Shown here in pieces: positions 51,388 to 59,346 of a stretch of 64,000 nt of DNA. Every line of letters starts with the position of its first letter. Position 1 is the first letter of the stretch. A program made the position numbers and the translations under genes. The notes under the pieces were generated by a model that saw nothing but the letters and a program-made list of their open reading frames with translations, was not told the origin of the DNA and ran no database searches. This DNA comes from Mycolicibacterium fluoranthenivorans (GTDB lineage Bacteria; Actinomycetota; Actinomycetes; Mycobacteriales; Mycobacteriaceae): positions 1,364,001 through 1,428,000 of the forward strand of contig NZ_JAANOW010000001.1 in NCBI RefSeq assembly GCF_011758805.1, in the 5' to 3' direction.

Positions 51388-52401
51388 CTAGTTGCTGCCA
51401 ATCGCCGGTTCGGCGTGTGGCTGAGCCGGCGGGACGTCGGGCCAGCCCGCCTCCAGCACGGCGTCGGCCCGGTCGCCGAGGCGGGCCAGGGTCAGTCCGA
51501 GCAGTACCACCGCACCCCCGAGCGCCTGGGTGGCGGTGATGGCCTCGCCGAGGAATGCCCACGCGATCAGGACCGCGAAGAGCACTTCGGCCAGGCCGAC
51601 GAGGGATGCGAAGCGGGGGCGCAACCGGGCCACCCCGAAAATGCCCAGCGTGTAGGCGATCGCCGTCGGGATGAGCGCCAGCGCGATCACCGGGATGTAC
51701 CAGGGCAGCGTGAGCCCGGCGACGACGGTGTGGTGGGTGCTGAATGTCAGCGGCATCACACCGGAGGCCCCGATTGCGGCCACGGTGACGGCGCCGACCA
51801 CCAAGCCGCCGGCGGCCAGGGTGATGGGATGCAGCCCGTCACCGTCGGCGGTGGCGGCGTCGGACATCATGAAATAGCAGGCGGCACACACCGCGGCGGC
51901 CAGACCCCAGCTGACGCCCACCGAGTTGATGCGCGCTCCGGCAAACACATCGAGCACCAACATGATCCCGGCGATGGCCAGCGCCACACCGGCGAGCGTC
52001 AGCCTGCCGGGTGCCCGTTTGGTGGTCGCCCACAGCCAGCCGACGACGAGGATCGGCGCGGTGTACTCGAGCAGCAGCGCCACGCCGACGGACAGATGGG
52101 CGACAGCGTTGTAGTAGCACAGTTGTGCGCCAGCGATGGGGATCAGGCCGTAGGCGATGACGGTCTTGCGGTGCGCCAGTGCTTCGTGGATCCAGTCCGG
52201 CTTGATGAAGCCGGCAAATGCGGCCATGGCGAGCGCGCCGCCGGCCAGTCGCGCGGTGACCGCGGCGGTGGGGGACCAGCCGGCTTCCATCAGCGCCTTG
52301 GCCAGCGGGCCGGACATGCCGAAGGTGAAGGCGGATGCCACGGCGAACAACATGCCGAGCCGGAAGTGGCCGGTATCGGCACGCGTGTCCGTCGCGCTCA
52401 T
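51388..52401 (-). CDS. EamA/DMT-family transporter
   Basis: 337 residues with about ten membrane helices in two EamA halves (first: LGMLFAVASAFTFGMSGPLAKALMEAGWSP; second: GVSWGLAAAVCAACYFMMSDAA, AYTLGIFGVARLRPRFASLVGLAEVLFAVLIAWAFLGEAI). The family exports amino acids, drugs or metabolites; the substrate here is unknown. ATG 52401 is divergent from the CGNR regulator gene, and the shared promoter contains a 10-bp inverted repeat, so the regulator probably controls this transporter. Confidence 0.88.
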   Translation of the reverse strand: MSATDTRADTGHFRLGMLFAVASAFTFGMSGPLAKALMEAGWSPTAAVTARLAGGALAMAAFAGFIKPDWIHEALAHRKTVIAYGLIPIAGAQLCYYNAVAHLSVGVALLLEYTAPILVVGWLWATTKRAPGRLTLAGVALAIAGIMLVLDVFAGARINSVGVSWGLAAAVCAACYFMMSDAATADGDGLHPITLAAGGLVVGAVTVAAIGASGVMPLTFSTHHTVVAGLTLPWYIPVIALALIPTAIAYTLGIFGVARLRPRFASLVGLAEVLFAVLIAWAFLGEAITATQALGGAVVLLGLTLARLGDRADAVLEAGWPDVPPAQPHAEPAIGSN

Positions 52402-52420
52402 CGGAAACCCCCGAGCTGTA

Positions 52421-52490
52421 ATGAGTAAAATGTGGATTGGTCATGACGCTAGCGTGGATGGGAGTCATGCGTCAAATGATTTTTACTCAT
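52421..52490. promoter_or_regulatory. Inverted repeat in the divergent EamA/CGNR promoter
   Basis: ATGAGTAAAA (52421-52430) is exactly the complement of TTTTACTCAT (52481-52490), 50 bases apart. The right arm lies just inside the start of the regulator gene. An operator pair for a dimeric autoregulator that loops or blocks both promoters is plausible. Confidence 0.5.
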
Positions 52491-53033
52491 GACACAGAGC
52501 TCACACTGCGGGCTGCCTGTGTGCTGGTCAACAGCAATCGGGTCGACGGCGAGCAACTCGGTGACACCGCTGCGCTGGACGCCTACCTGGACGGCTTCGG
52601 CTGGACCGGTCGCCGGGACCGGGACGGTGCGGAGCTCGATTCCGTGCACCGACTGCGTGAGCGCATCGGGCGGATCTGGACCGTCGCCGATGACGAGGAG
52701 CGCGTGGTCGGTCAGGTGAACGCGTTGCTCGCGGACACCGAGGCCTCACCCTGGCTGACCCGGCATGAGGAGATGCCCGAATGGCATCTGCACCTGGCAT
52801 CCATCCATGACCCGCTGTGGCAGCGGATGGGTGCCGAGATGGCGATGGCACTGGCCGACCTCATCCGAGGTGGCGAACTGCGCCGGCTCAAGATCTGCGC
52901 GGCGCCCGACTGCGAGGCGGTGCTGTTCGACGTGTCACGCAACCGGTCCCGGATGTTCTGCGATACCGGCAATTGCGGGAACCGGCAGCACGTGGCGGCT
53001 TATCGGTCCAGGGAACGCAACAAGGACGGCTGA
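52476..53033 (+). CDS. CGNR zinc-finger (ABATE-domain) transcriptional regulator
   Basis: 185 residues from ATG 52476 (MIFTHDTELTLRAACVLVNS), the typical start of this family; the in-frame ATG at 52467 adds three residues. The C-terminal zinc-finger is complete: CAAPDCEAVLFDVSRNRSRMFCDTGNCGNRQHVAAYRSR, with C-x4-C, C-x4-C (CGNR). These proteins act as DNA-binding regulators next to transporters. It is divergent from the EamA gene. Its 3' end overlaps the convergent proline-rich gene by 34 bases. Confidence 0.9.
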   Translation: MIFTHDTELTLRAACVLVNSNRVDGEQLGDTAALDAYLDGFGWTGRRDRDGAELDSVHRLRERIGRIWTVADDEERVVGQVNALLADTEASPWLTRHEEMPEWHLHLASIHDPLWQRMGAEMAMALADLIRGGELRRLKICAAPDCEAVLFDVSRNRSRMFCDTGNCGNRQHVAAYRSRERNKDG

Positions 53034-53779
53034 ACCGGCCGCCTCAGGGGTGCCATCGCTGAGCCGTGGACCGACGGAGCGACCAACTCGACGTCCGGCG
53101 GGATCTTGGCTCCGTCACCCCGCTGAGATCCGCCGGACATCGGAGCCGAGGCATTCGGCCGTGGTGTCGTCGTCGAGGCGTCTGTCGACGTGGCCCCTGC
53201 CGGCGGCCGGCCGTGGTTCCACCACGTGGTGGTGGCAGCGGGATTGCCGGCATCTGCAGTGGCGGCGTTGCGGTAGAGGGATCGTGGCGGAACCGGACCG
53301 TGGGCACCGTATCCGCCCGAACCGGACTCACTCGCGTACGCCGAACCCGTCCGAAGGGGTGGGCTCGCGATGTCCGCCGCAGACAGCATGCTGCCCCCGC
53401 CGTTCGGCGGCGGCACCGGCTCCATATCGGGACGGGGTCTGGTGTACTGCTCATCTGCCGCACTCGGTGAGACATCTGCGGACACCGTGGCCAGCGCGGC
53501 CGACTGCTCCAGATACTGCCGCCACGCCTGCAGGACGGTCAACAGCTGCTGGGTGTAATCCGTTGCCGGAGTGGGCAGGTGGGACGGCGGGCCGGCAGAC
53601 GCCGGCGGCATCGGCGGCAAGGCCGGGGGCAGCGGCATCGCCGGGGGTGCGGCCACCGGCCACTGCGGGGTCGGCGGTATGCCGAAGCCCGTCGTCGCCG
53701 CACCCGCCATCTGTTCCAGGTACTGCCGCCAAGCCTGCAGGTAGGCAAGAAGATTCGGATCGAACTGTGGTGCAGTCAT
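53000..53779 (-). CDS. Proline-rich protein with two LQAWRQYLEQ repeats, last gene of the isoprenoid operon
   Basis: 259 residues; I do not recognise a family. Residues 9-24 (NLLAYLQAWRQYLEQM) and about 80-95 (LLTVLQAWRQYLEQSA) are near-identical short amphipathic helices joined by a Pro/Ala-rich linker (PAMPLPPALPPMPPASAGPP). The rest is low complexity, Ser/Pro/Gly-rich and probably disordered, ending in a basic LRRPVQPSLLRSLDR. The ATG overlaps the FAD protein stop (ATGA). A disordered protein with repeated short helices in an operon with a shell-like protein fits an adaptor, scaffold or cargo-loading role, which is inference. Its end overlaps the convergent CGNR gene. Confidence 0.7.
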   Translation of the reverse strand: MTAPQFDPNLLAYLQAWRQYLEQMAGAATTGFGIPPTPQWPVAAPPAMPLPPALPPMPPASAGPPSHLPTPATDYTQQLLTVLQAWRQYLEQSAALATVSADVSPSAADEQYTRPRPDMEPVPPPNGGGSMLSAADIASPPLRTGSAYASESGSGGYGAHGPVPPRSLYRNAATADAGNPAATTTWWNHGRPPAGATSTDASTTTPRPNASAPMSGGSQRGDGAKIPPDVELVAPSVHGSAMAPLRRPVQPSLLRSLDR

Positions 53780-56019
53780 GTGTGGGCCTCCGTAATCTGG
53801 ACAGGCGGTGGCTGGCTTCCCTCGTACGGTGTCGTCGGCACGTCCAACGGATGGGGCAACGACTCCGCGGCGAAATCGGAATCGAGAGTCCGCAGCGGGC
53901 GCGCGTCGGCCGGCTCACGGTTCTCGATGTCGAAGACGTAGCAGTAGTCACCCGCGGGGGTGGGCATCCGGATGGGACTCGACAAACCCTGGTCCAGAAA
54001 CCCGAAGGGGAACCGCCACTCGAGCGTGGTGTTCTCCCGCAGGTCGGTGCCGTCCGATCCCACCCATAAGTAGTGATCCAGGATCGCGTTGACGGCGTGC
54101 CGTCCCGACTCGCAGGCCGCCTCCATCGACGTCATCCTGGTGAACGTCTTGGTCCAGGTACCTGCGAACACCACAGAATTGTGATGCACCTGGAAGCCGC
54201 CATGGCGGGCCTGCCACACATTGCGCACGTGCAGGTCTTCGAGCCACCGAGCCTGGGTGGGCCGGTAGGTCCACGACGTCCCATGCGGATTCCACGGGTC
54301 GCCGCCGGGACGATTGGGCCAGTCTCCGATGATCGGCACCAGGTACGGCGTCTCGTTGCGGACGATGAGCCCGGTGTCCGCGGCGGTGATCAGCCCTCGG
54401 TCCAGCGTGTACCACGCCGGCCACGGCATGATCTCCTCCGGGGAACAGCGGGCGTCGCTGGTCAGAGCGGCCACTATCTGGCGCCACACCTCGGCTGCGA
54501 GTTCGTCGGGCGTGCAGTCGCGGGCCGCCTTGCCCCGGCCTGTCGCGTCCACCAGATGCCTTGACGGCGTGTTGAAATCGCCGATGTCGACCGAAAGCAC
54601 CGACACGTAACCGTCATCGGCCAGGTTGGGTCGCTTCTCCCACATGCCGTGCTGGTTGATCGACGACAGCGCCCATTCGGTACCCGAGTAGTACATGTGT
54701 CCCCGGAGCAATTGGAACTCGGTGTCGAAGTAGTACTGCACGCCCGACAGGGTCTGGAATCGATCCCACGGCACCCGGCCCATCAAGTCCATCGCGTAGG
54801 GATCGCGCCGTGCCCCCGAGCGGGTGGCGTCGGGCTGCAACGGACCGTCCGGCGGCGGGGCAGAGGTCGTGAACCCGTCGAGGTCGGCCACCGTGCCCCC
54901 GGTGCCGGCCGCGCGCAGCGCCATCGTGATCCTCTCGGCGGACGGGGCATCGACCGCGACGACGGTGTAGTCCGGGGCGACGCGGGTTCCGTCGGCGAAC
55001 GTGACCCGGACCCGGGGGCGCAGATGCGGCGGTTGCCGCGCATCCACCACCGGTGGATCGATGCATTCGGCCGAGGCGCGCACGAAGCGCACGCCGATCT
55101 GGGTCAGATGGCGATACCAATGGTCGAACCACGATTCGGTGGTCGGTCCGTTGAGCACCCCGTCTGCCTTGTTGTCCCGCCTGTCCATCTGCAGCTGTAG
55201 CTGCAGGTAGGTCGTGAGGTTGGTGCGGGCGTCACCCCATCGTGAATCGAATGCGGCCAGCACTCTGGGCATCTCGAGCAGGAGGGCGTCGAAACGCGGG
55301 GTGTAGGAGAATCGTCGGGTGCCGTCGGGCTGCCGGCCGACGAAGTAGTCGTAAGCAGAGAGGTTCTCCAGTTCGGTCGCGCGTCGCAACGGGCTGGTGA
55401 CCAGATAGCGCAACAGCCTGCCGACGAAGGTCTGCACATCGGTCGCGGTGAAGCCAAACTCGGTGAGTTGTCCGGCGGTACTGATGAATTCGGCGAGGCT
55501 GCGGGGCGCTTCGCGCGGGAACACCAACGACGGTTTGCCGTTCACGGTCGTGCCCTGGGTCACCACCCGCCGGACGTTGTCCCACACGGTGCGCGACGTC
55601 GTCGTCCAGCGCTGAATGCCGGTCGCCGATGCCGTGTGCTGATAGATCGGGATGCGGTTGAAGAGATCCCAAGTGTGCAGGTAATAGGCCGGGAAGAAAC
55701 GGAATCCGTGCTCCCCGGCGACGGCCCGACCGGGAACCGTCGGTTGGCCCCGCCTTCCGGGAAAGGGCCGAAGTTCGGCATGAGTTCCGTTGTGGGATCC
55801 CGCCTTCGCGTACTGCGACGCCGCCAGGCCACCGAGCTTGACCGCCGGATGGCCGTTTCCCGGTTCGGCACGCTCGTCGATTCGTGGCTCGTAGACGGTG
55901 ACGTCGAAACCACGCTCGGCCAGTTCGTGTGCCGCGCTGAGGCCCGCGATGCCCGCACCCAGGACCGCCACGGTCGGGCGCCGCCGGCAGGCGGCCGGAG
56001 GGATGATCGGCGTGGTCAT
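53776..56019 (-). CDS. FAD-dependent oxidoreductase, phytoene-desaturase/amine-oxidase-like
   Basis: 747 residues. The N-terminal dinucleotide fold is VAVLGAGIAGLSAAHELAERGFDVTVYE (GAGIAG at 21-26, acidic E44), typical of phytoene-desaturase-like and squalene-associated flavoproteins. A long central part (about 180-620) has no motif I can name; the C-terminal FAD-binding segment (VVFAGTWTKTFTRMTSMEAACESGRHAVNAIL) follows the usual pattern. The protein is larger than carotenoid desaturases (about 500), with about 200 extra residues. No transmembrane helix. ATG 56019 overlaps the SCP2-like gene stop, and its stop overlaps the proline-rich gene ATG. It probably oxidises or desaturates an isoprenoid made by the neighbouring prenyl synthase. 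Confidence 0.8.
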   Translation of the reverse strand: MTTPIIPPAACRRRPTVAVLGAGIAGLSAAHELAERGFDVTVYEPRIDERAEPGNGHPAVKLGGLAASQYAKAGSHNGTHAELRPFPGRRGQPTVPGRAVAGEHGFRFFPAYYLHTWDLFNRIPIYQHTASATGIQRWTTTSRTVWDNVRRVVTQGTTVNGKPSLVFPREAPRSLAEFISTAGQLTEFGFTATDVQTFVGRLLRYLVTSPLRRATELENLSAYDYFVGRQPDGTRRFSYTPRFDALLLEMPRVLAAFDSRWGDARTNLTTYLQLQLQMDRRDNKADGVLNGPTTESWFDHWYRHLTQIGVRFVRASAECIDPPVVDARQPPHLRPRVRVTFADGTRVAPDYTVVAVDAPSAERITMALRAAGTGGTVADLDGFTTSAPPPDGPLQPDATRSGARRDPYAMDLMGRVPWDRFQTLSGVQYYFDTEFQLLRGHMYYSGTEWALSSINQHGMWEKRPNLADDGYVSVLSVDIGDFNTPSRHLVDATGRGKAARDCTPDELAAEVWRQIVAALTSDARCSPEEIMPWPAWYTLDRGLITAADTGLIVRNETPYLVPIIGDWPNRPGGDPWNPHGTSWTYRPTQARWLEDLHVRNVWQARHGGFQVHHNSVVFAGTWTKTFTRMTSMEAACESGRHAVNAILDHYLWVGSDGTDLRENTTLEWRFPFGFLDQGLSSPIRMPTPAGDYCYVFDIENREPADARPLRTLDSDFAAESLPHPLDVPTTPYEGSQPPPVQITEAHT

Positions 56020-56420
56020 GACGCGTCCGCCCGGAGTGCGGACAGGAGCGCCGGTTGCGAGGGAGCGCGCACCGCGGCGTGGACGTAGGCGCGCATGGTG
56101 TCGTGTGCCCGCAGGATGTCCTCGAGGGAGCCGCAGACCTGCAGCACCCCGCTTTCCACGGCGTGGTCGAGGCTGATCGCGGCGTCGAGAATGTCGAGGA
56201 TCCCGGTCCGGGAGGTGACGACGCGCGCGCCGGCGTTCTCGACGTGCCCGGTGGACACCTCAAGGCGGTGTCCGCCGCGCAGCGCGAAGCGCTCACCGTC
56301 CACGTCGAGGTCGACCACCAGCGGGCCGAGTGTGCGAAGGACCAGGCGGTAGCTGTCGGGCACCTCATCGGCAAGATGGGCGACCGACATCCGTAGCAGC
56401 GACGAAACCTTCTCAGCCAT
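56016..56420 (-). CDS. Small SCP2-like protein
   Basis: 134 residues from ATG 56420. A sterol-carrier-like strand-helix pattern is suggested by YRLVLRTLGPLVVDLDVDGERFALRGGHRLEVS, then VVTSRTGILDILDAAISLDHAVESGVLQVCGSLEDILRAHDTMRAYVHAAV. Such domains carry or present hydrophobic ligands. The ATG overlaps the CrtC-like gene by eight bases and the stop overlaps the next ATG by four. Assignment is from pattern only. Confidence 0.55.
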   Translation of the reverse strand: MAEKVSSLLRMSVAHLADEVPDSYRLVLRTLGPLVVDLDVDGERFALRGGHRLEVSTGHVENAGARVVTSRTGILDILDAAISLDHAVESGVLQVCGSLEDILRAHDTMRAYVHAAVRAPSQPALLSALRADAS

Positions 56421-57435
56421 AGAGGAACTCGAATACACCGGTGCCGATGAAGTCGATGGTCTCGCCGTTGATCGTGCCTGTCATCCGGGCGGTCCCGCTG
56501 GACTCGCACAGGACGGTCGTCCCGTCCAGCGCCAGCTCACTGGGCTGCGCCAGCCGCGCGTAGGACTGCGGGAGGAATTCGGCACGCACCGAGTCGGCGC
56601 AGCGGGCCGCGGTGACCTCGATTCTCGCGGGCACACCGGGGACTTCACCGTCCAGCAGCAGTCGCATCGGTGGCGGCAGGGTGCAGTCGGCGGGCCGGCC
56701 GAGGAGCCCGGATGTCCGCACCTGCACCGACGCGTGCCGGAAGATGGCTGCCGGTTCATCTCGGTGCCACACGTACAGCGCCTGGGACAGGTAACGCAGC
56801 CGCCGTTTGTCGGTCATGCGCAGATAGACCAGGGACCACGGGTCACCGGAGTCGTGCGGAAGCACCGTGCCCCACTCCCAGCCGAAGTCGTCTCCCCACC
56901 AGAACCGGCCCCAGTTGTGGTCGTGGTAGGACACGTCGTTGTCGAACCGGTGTTCGTGGCCGTCGATGGTCAGCCAGCCGGTGGCGTGCAGTCGCGGCAC
57001 GAACAGCCAGTTCATCCGGCCCGACCCGATCGGTTGGTTGTTCACGACGAACGGCCGGCTCACCGAGACGAACTGCAGTTCACCGCGAATGCCCTGGGCC
57101 GGAAGGTCGACCGTCACCAGGTAACCGTCGGGTAGCACCTGCATGCGATTGCCGCCGATGGTCAGATCGCCGAGGCACGCCGAGATGTCCACATCCGTTG
57201 CGTCGAATCGCGCCACCTCGCCACGCCATTCGGAGTCGTGCGCGATGACGATCACCCGGGGCGCCGGCCGGAATCGTCCGTCCGGGGCCGTCTCGCTGTT
57301 CAGACTGAAGTTGATGAGAAGACGGAGACCTCGGGCGTGCACCACGAAGTGGTGCCACTCTTTGAAGCCCTCCGGTTCGGCGGTACCGAGCATCGGTGTC
57401 CGCATGAAGTCGCTGGCCGCCAGTGATGCTGTCAT
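56413..57435 (-). CDS. CrtC/AttH-like carotenoid-hydratase-family protein
   Basis: 340 residues from ATG 57435. The key motif is SYHDHNWGRFWWGDDFGWEWG (H170, D171, H172 near residue 169), as in carotenoid 1,2-hydratase (CrtC), which adds water to an isoprene end group. Two lipocalin-like halves are suggested by the paired sheets. The ATG overlaps the upstream 92-residue gene by four bases; an alternative ATG lies three codons upstream. In the operon it follows the prenyl synthase and two small proteins, so a hydroxylated or hydrated isoprenoid product is likely. Confidence 0.82.
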   Translation of the reverse strand: MTASLAASDFMRTPMLGTAEPEGFKEWHHFVVHARGLRLLINFSLNSETAPDGRFRPAPRVIVIAHDSEWRGEVARFDATDVDISACLGDLTIGGNRMQVLPDGYLVTVDLPAQGIRGELQFVSVSRPFVVNNQPIGSGRMNWLFVPRLHATGWLTIDGHEHRFDNDVSYHDHNWGRFWWGDDFGWEWGTVLPHDSGDPWSLVYLRMTDKRRLRYLSQALYVWHRDEPAAIFRHASVQVRTSGLLGRPADCTLPPPMRLLLDGEVPGVPARIEVTAARCADSVRAEFLPQSYARLAQPSELALDGTTVLCESSGTARMTGTINGETIDFIGTGVFEFLYG

Positions 57436-57710
57436 CGCAACCACCGCCCGGAGTCCGGAAGAGAAGTTGCTCCGCTCACCGGCGGTACGTCGGGTGCCGG
57501 CCCGGCCAGCCTCTCGACGGCAGTGCCGATACTGGCCAGCCCGAGTAACAGGTGTACGAAGTCATCCTCCGGGTGCGGGCCGGGATGCGGGCCGGCGCAG
57601 CCCGGTACGGCCAACGACCGCACCAGCTGCCCCAGTCCGGCCAGGCCCACCAGGTAGCCGATGAAGCTGCTCTGCTCGGCGAGGGCCGGTTGCGGGTCCG
57701 TGATCGTCAT
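57432..57710 (-). CDS. Small protein with two amphipathic-helix repeats
   Basis: 92 residues from ATG 57710. Two similar helices are seen: FIGYLVGLAGLGQLVRSLA (residues about 16-34) and FVHLLLGLASIGTAVERLAG (about 52-71), joined by a His/Pro-rich linker (GCAGPHPGPHPEDD). The shared pattern is F-x2-(Y/L)-L-x-GLA-x2-G-x2-V-x2-LA. I know no family. The helices may bind membrane, a partner or a shell surface. Overlaps neighbours by four bases on both sides. Confidence 0.6.
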   Translation of the reverse strand: MTITDPQPALAEQSSFIGYLVGLAGLGQLVRSLAVPGCAGPHPGPHPEDDFVHLLLGLASIGTAVERLAGPAPDVPPVSGATSLPDSGRWLR

Positions 57711-58165
57711 GCGAAACCCTCCGGGCGTAGCCGGGCCAGTATGGTGTCGTTCAGTCCGTGGCCGACGAGGGCGTCGGCCAGCAACTCCGACCATGCGGTC
57801 GGGGCTGCGTGGGGTTCGGCGGGGCCGTCGAGCACGTTGAGGCTCAACGTTTCCCAGATGCGGCGGAGATTCTCGACGGCGGGCGATCCCGCCAGCGCGT
57901 CACGCAACTGGGCCCCGGCGGGTGTCTGCGCGTAGCGCGCGCCTTCCGCGATCAGCATGTCGTGCACGCCGCGGGCGGCCACGGGATTGCCGAGCACCGC
58001 GCGGCGGGCCCCGAGCAGCAGGTCGAATGCAGCGCGTTCGGTGCCGTCGGCATCGTCGGCGGGGGCGGGCAGCAACTGTGGCGCATTGCGCTCGACGAGA
58101 TCAAGGGTGGCTTCCCTGATGCGTTCCAGCTCGGCCAGCATGCCGATCAGCATCTCGGGGTTCAT
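57707..58165 (-). CDS. Small alpha-helical protein of unknown function
   Basis: 152 residues from ATG 58165 (MNPEMLIGMLAELERIREAT). Strongly helical, acidic, with no cysteine or enzymatic motif. The ATG overlaps the prenyl synthase stop by four bases. Its role is unknown; a structural or partner protein of the neighbouring enzymes is the simplest guess. The in-frame upstream ORF extension of 23 codons lies inside the prenyl synthase gene. Confidence 0.6.
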   Translation of the reverse strand: MNPEMLIGMLAELERIREATLDLVERNAPQLLPAPADDADGTERAAFDLLLGARRAVLGNPVAARGVHDMLIAEGARYAQTPAGAQLRDALAGSPAVENLRRIWETLSLNVLDGPAEPHAAPTAWSELLADALVGHGLNDTILARLRPEGFA

Positions 58166-59346
58166 CGGGTTCGCCCGTGCACGTAGTCGACCAGGCCGGT
58201 GAGCATGTCGCGGTGCTGGCTCGGGGGCAGCCAATCGAGATCCGCGAGGACGGCGGCAGCTTCCCGGGCATGCCGCGCGGCGAGATCTCGGGCATGGTTG
58301 AGCGACCCCATGCGCTGCATCAGGTCGAACAGCCAGCGGATGTCATCGAGCTTCTTCGATTCCGAATGGTGCTGTCCGGCAAGGAAAGTGACGATCTCAG
58401 TGCGTCCGCTGTGGGACAGGTCGCCGCGTGCGGTGAGCCGTTCCAGCAGGTCGGTGAGGCCGAGTTCACCGTCTGCGCCGGGTCGGCGTCTGCCCAGGAT
58501 CTCGACGGCGTGGTCGCGTTCCTCCGGTGTGGCGCATCGAAGGGCGTGCAGCAGCATCAGGGTTCGCTTGCCCTCCCACAGGTCGCCGCCGATCTCTTTG
58601 CCGTAGTCCTCCGGATCGGCCCGCAGATTCAGCAGGTCATCGGTGATCTGGAAGGCCGCCCCGATGTGTCGACCGAGGGCCTCCAGCGGGGGGAGTTGGC
58701 TGAGGTCGGCGCCGGCGGCAAGTGCGCCGGCCTGTAGTGGAGTGATGAACGAGTACCAACTCGTCTTGAGCTCGACCATTTTCAGGTAGTCCGCGTCGTC
58801 GAGTTGCCAGGCGTTGGATTTGACCCACTCGAGTTCGATCGCCTGGCCGTCGACGGTCTGCCGGGTCATGTGGGCGACGGCGCGCAGGATGCGCAGTGCC
58901 GGCCCGAGTCCCACGCGTTCGACGTTGTCCAGCAACGGCTGCAGGGTGAGGGAGAGCATCGCGTCGCCGACGTTGACGGCGATCGGGATGCCGTGGTCGA
59001 TGTGCAGGGTGGGTTTGCCACGGCGCCACCAGGATTCATCCTCGATATCGTCGTGGATGAGGAAGGCGTTGTGGTAGAGCTCCAACGTGGCGGCGGTGGG
59101 TAGCACGGCGTCGAGGTGTCCGCCCAGACCCAGGCAGATCGCGATGCTCAGTGCGGGTCGCAGCGCTTTCCCACCGCGCAGTGGGTAGTCCAGGATCAGC
59201 TCGTGCAGGCTGCCCGCCCCCTGCCGACCCGATCCGTAGAGCCGGTCGATCTCGCCGTCGCAGATCTCCTTGCAGTGGGCGAGGTACTGCTCAAGTTGAT
59301 CGGGTGACGCCGGGCGGGAAAGCGTCCCGGGTGAGGACGGCGTCAT
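58162..59346 (-). CDS. Polyprenyl (geranylgeranyl-type) diphosphate synthase
   Basis: 394 residues of the trans-isoprenyl diphosphate synthase family. GGKALRP (58-64), the first Asp-rich motif HDDIEDESWWRRGKPT (D99, D100, D103), and the second QITDDLLNLRADPEDYGKEIGGDLWEGKRT (D236, D237, with N in the fifth position) are complete. The two residues before the first motif suggest a product of C20 or longer. The C-terminal 100 residues are extra helical compared with ordinary GGPP synthases of 330-350. ATG 59346 overlaps the shell-like gene stop (TAATG), so the synthase is coupled to that gene. Confidence 0.9.
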   Translation of the reverse strand: MTPSSPGTLSRPASPDQLEQYLAHCKEICDGEIDRLYGSGRQGAGSLHELILDYPLRGGKALRPALSIAICLGLGGHLDAVLPTAATLELYHNAFLIHDDIEDESWWRRGKPTLHIDHGIPIAVNVGDAMLSLTLQPLLDNVERVGLGPALRILRAVAHMTRQTVDGQAIELEWVKSNAWQLDDADYLKMVELKTSWYSFITPLQAGALAAGADLSQLPPLEALGRHIGAAFQITDDLLNLRADPEDYGKEIGGDLWEGKRTLMLLHALRCATPEERDHAVEILGRRRPGADGELGLTDLLERLTARGDLSHSGRTEIVTFLAGQHHSESKKLDDIRWLFDLMQRMGSLNHARDLAARHAREAAAVLADLDWLPPSQHRDMLTGLVDYVHGRTR

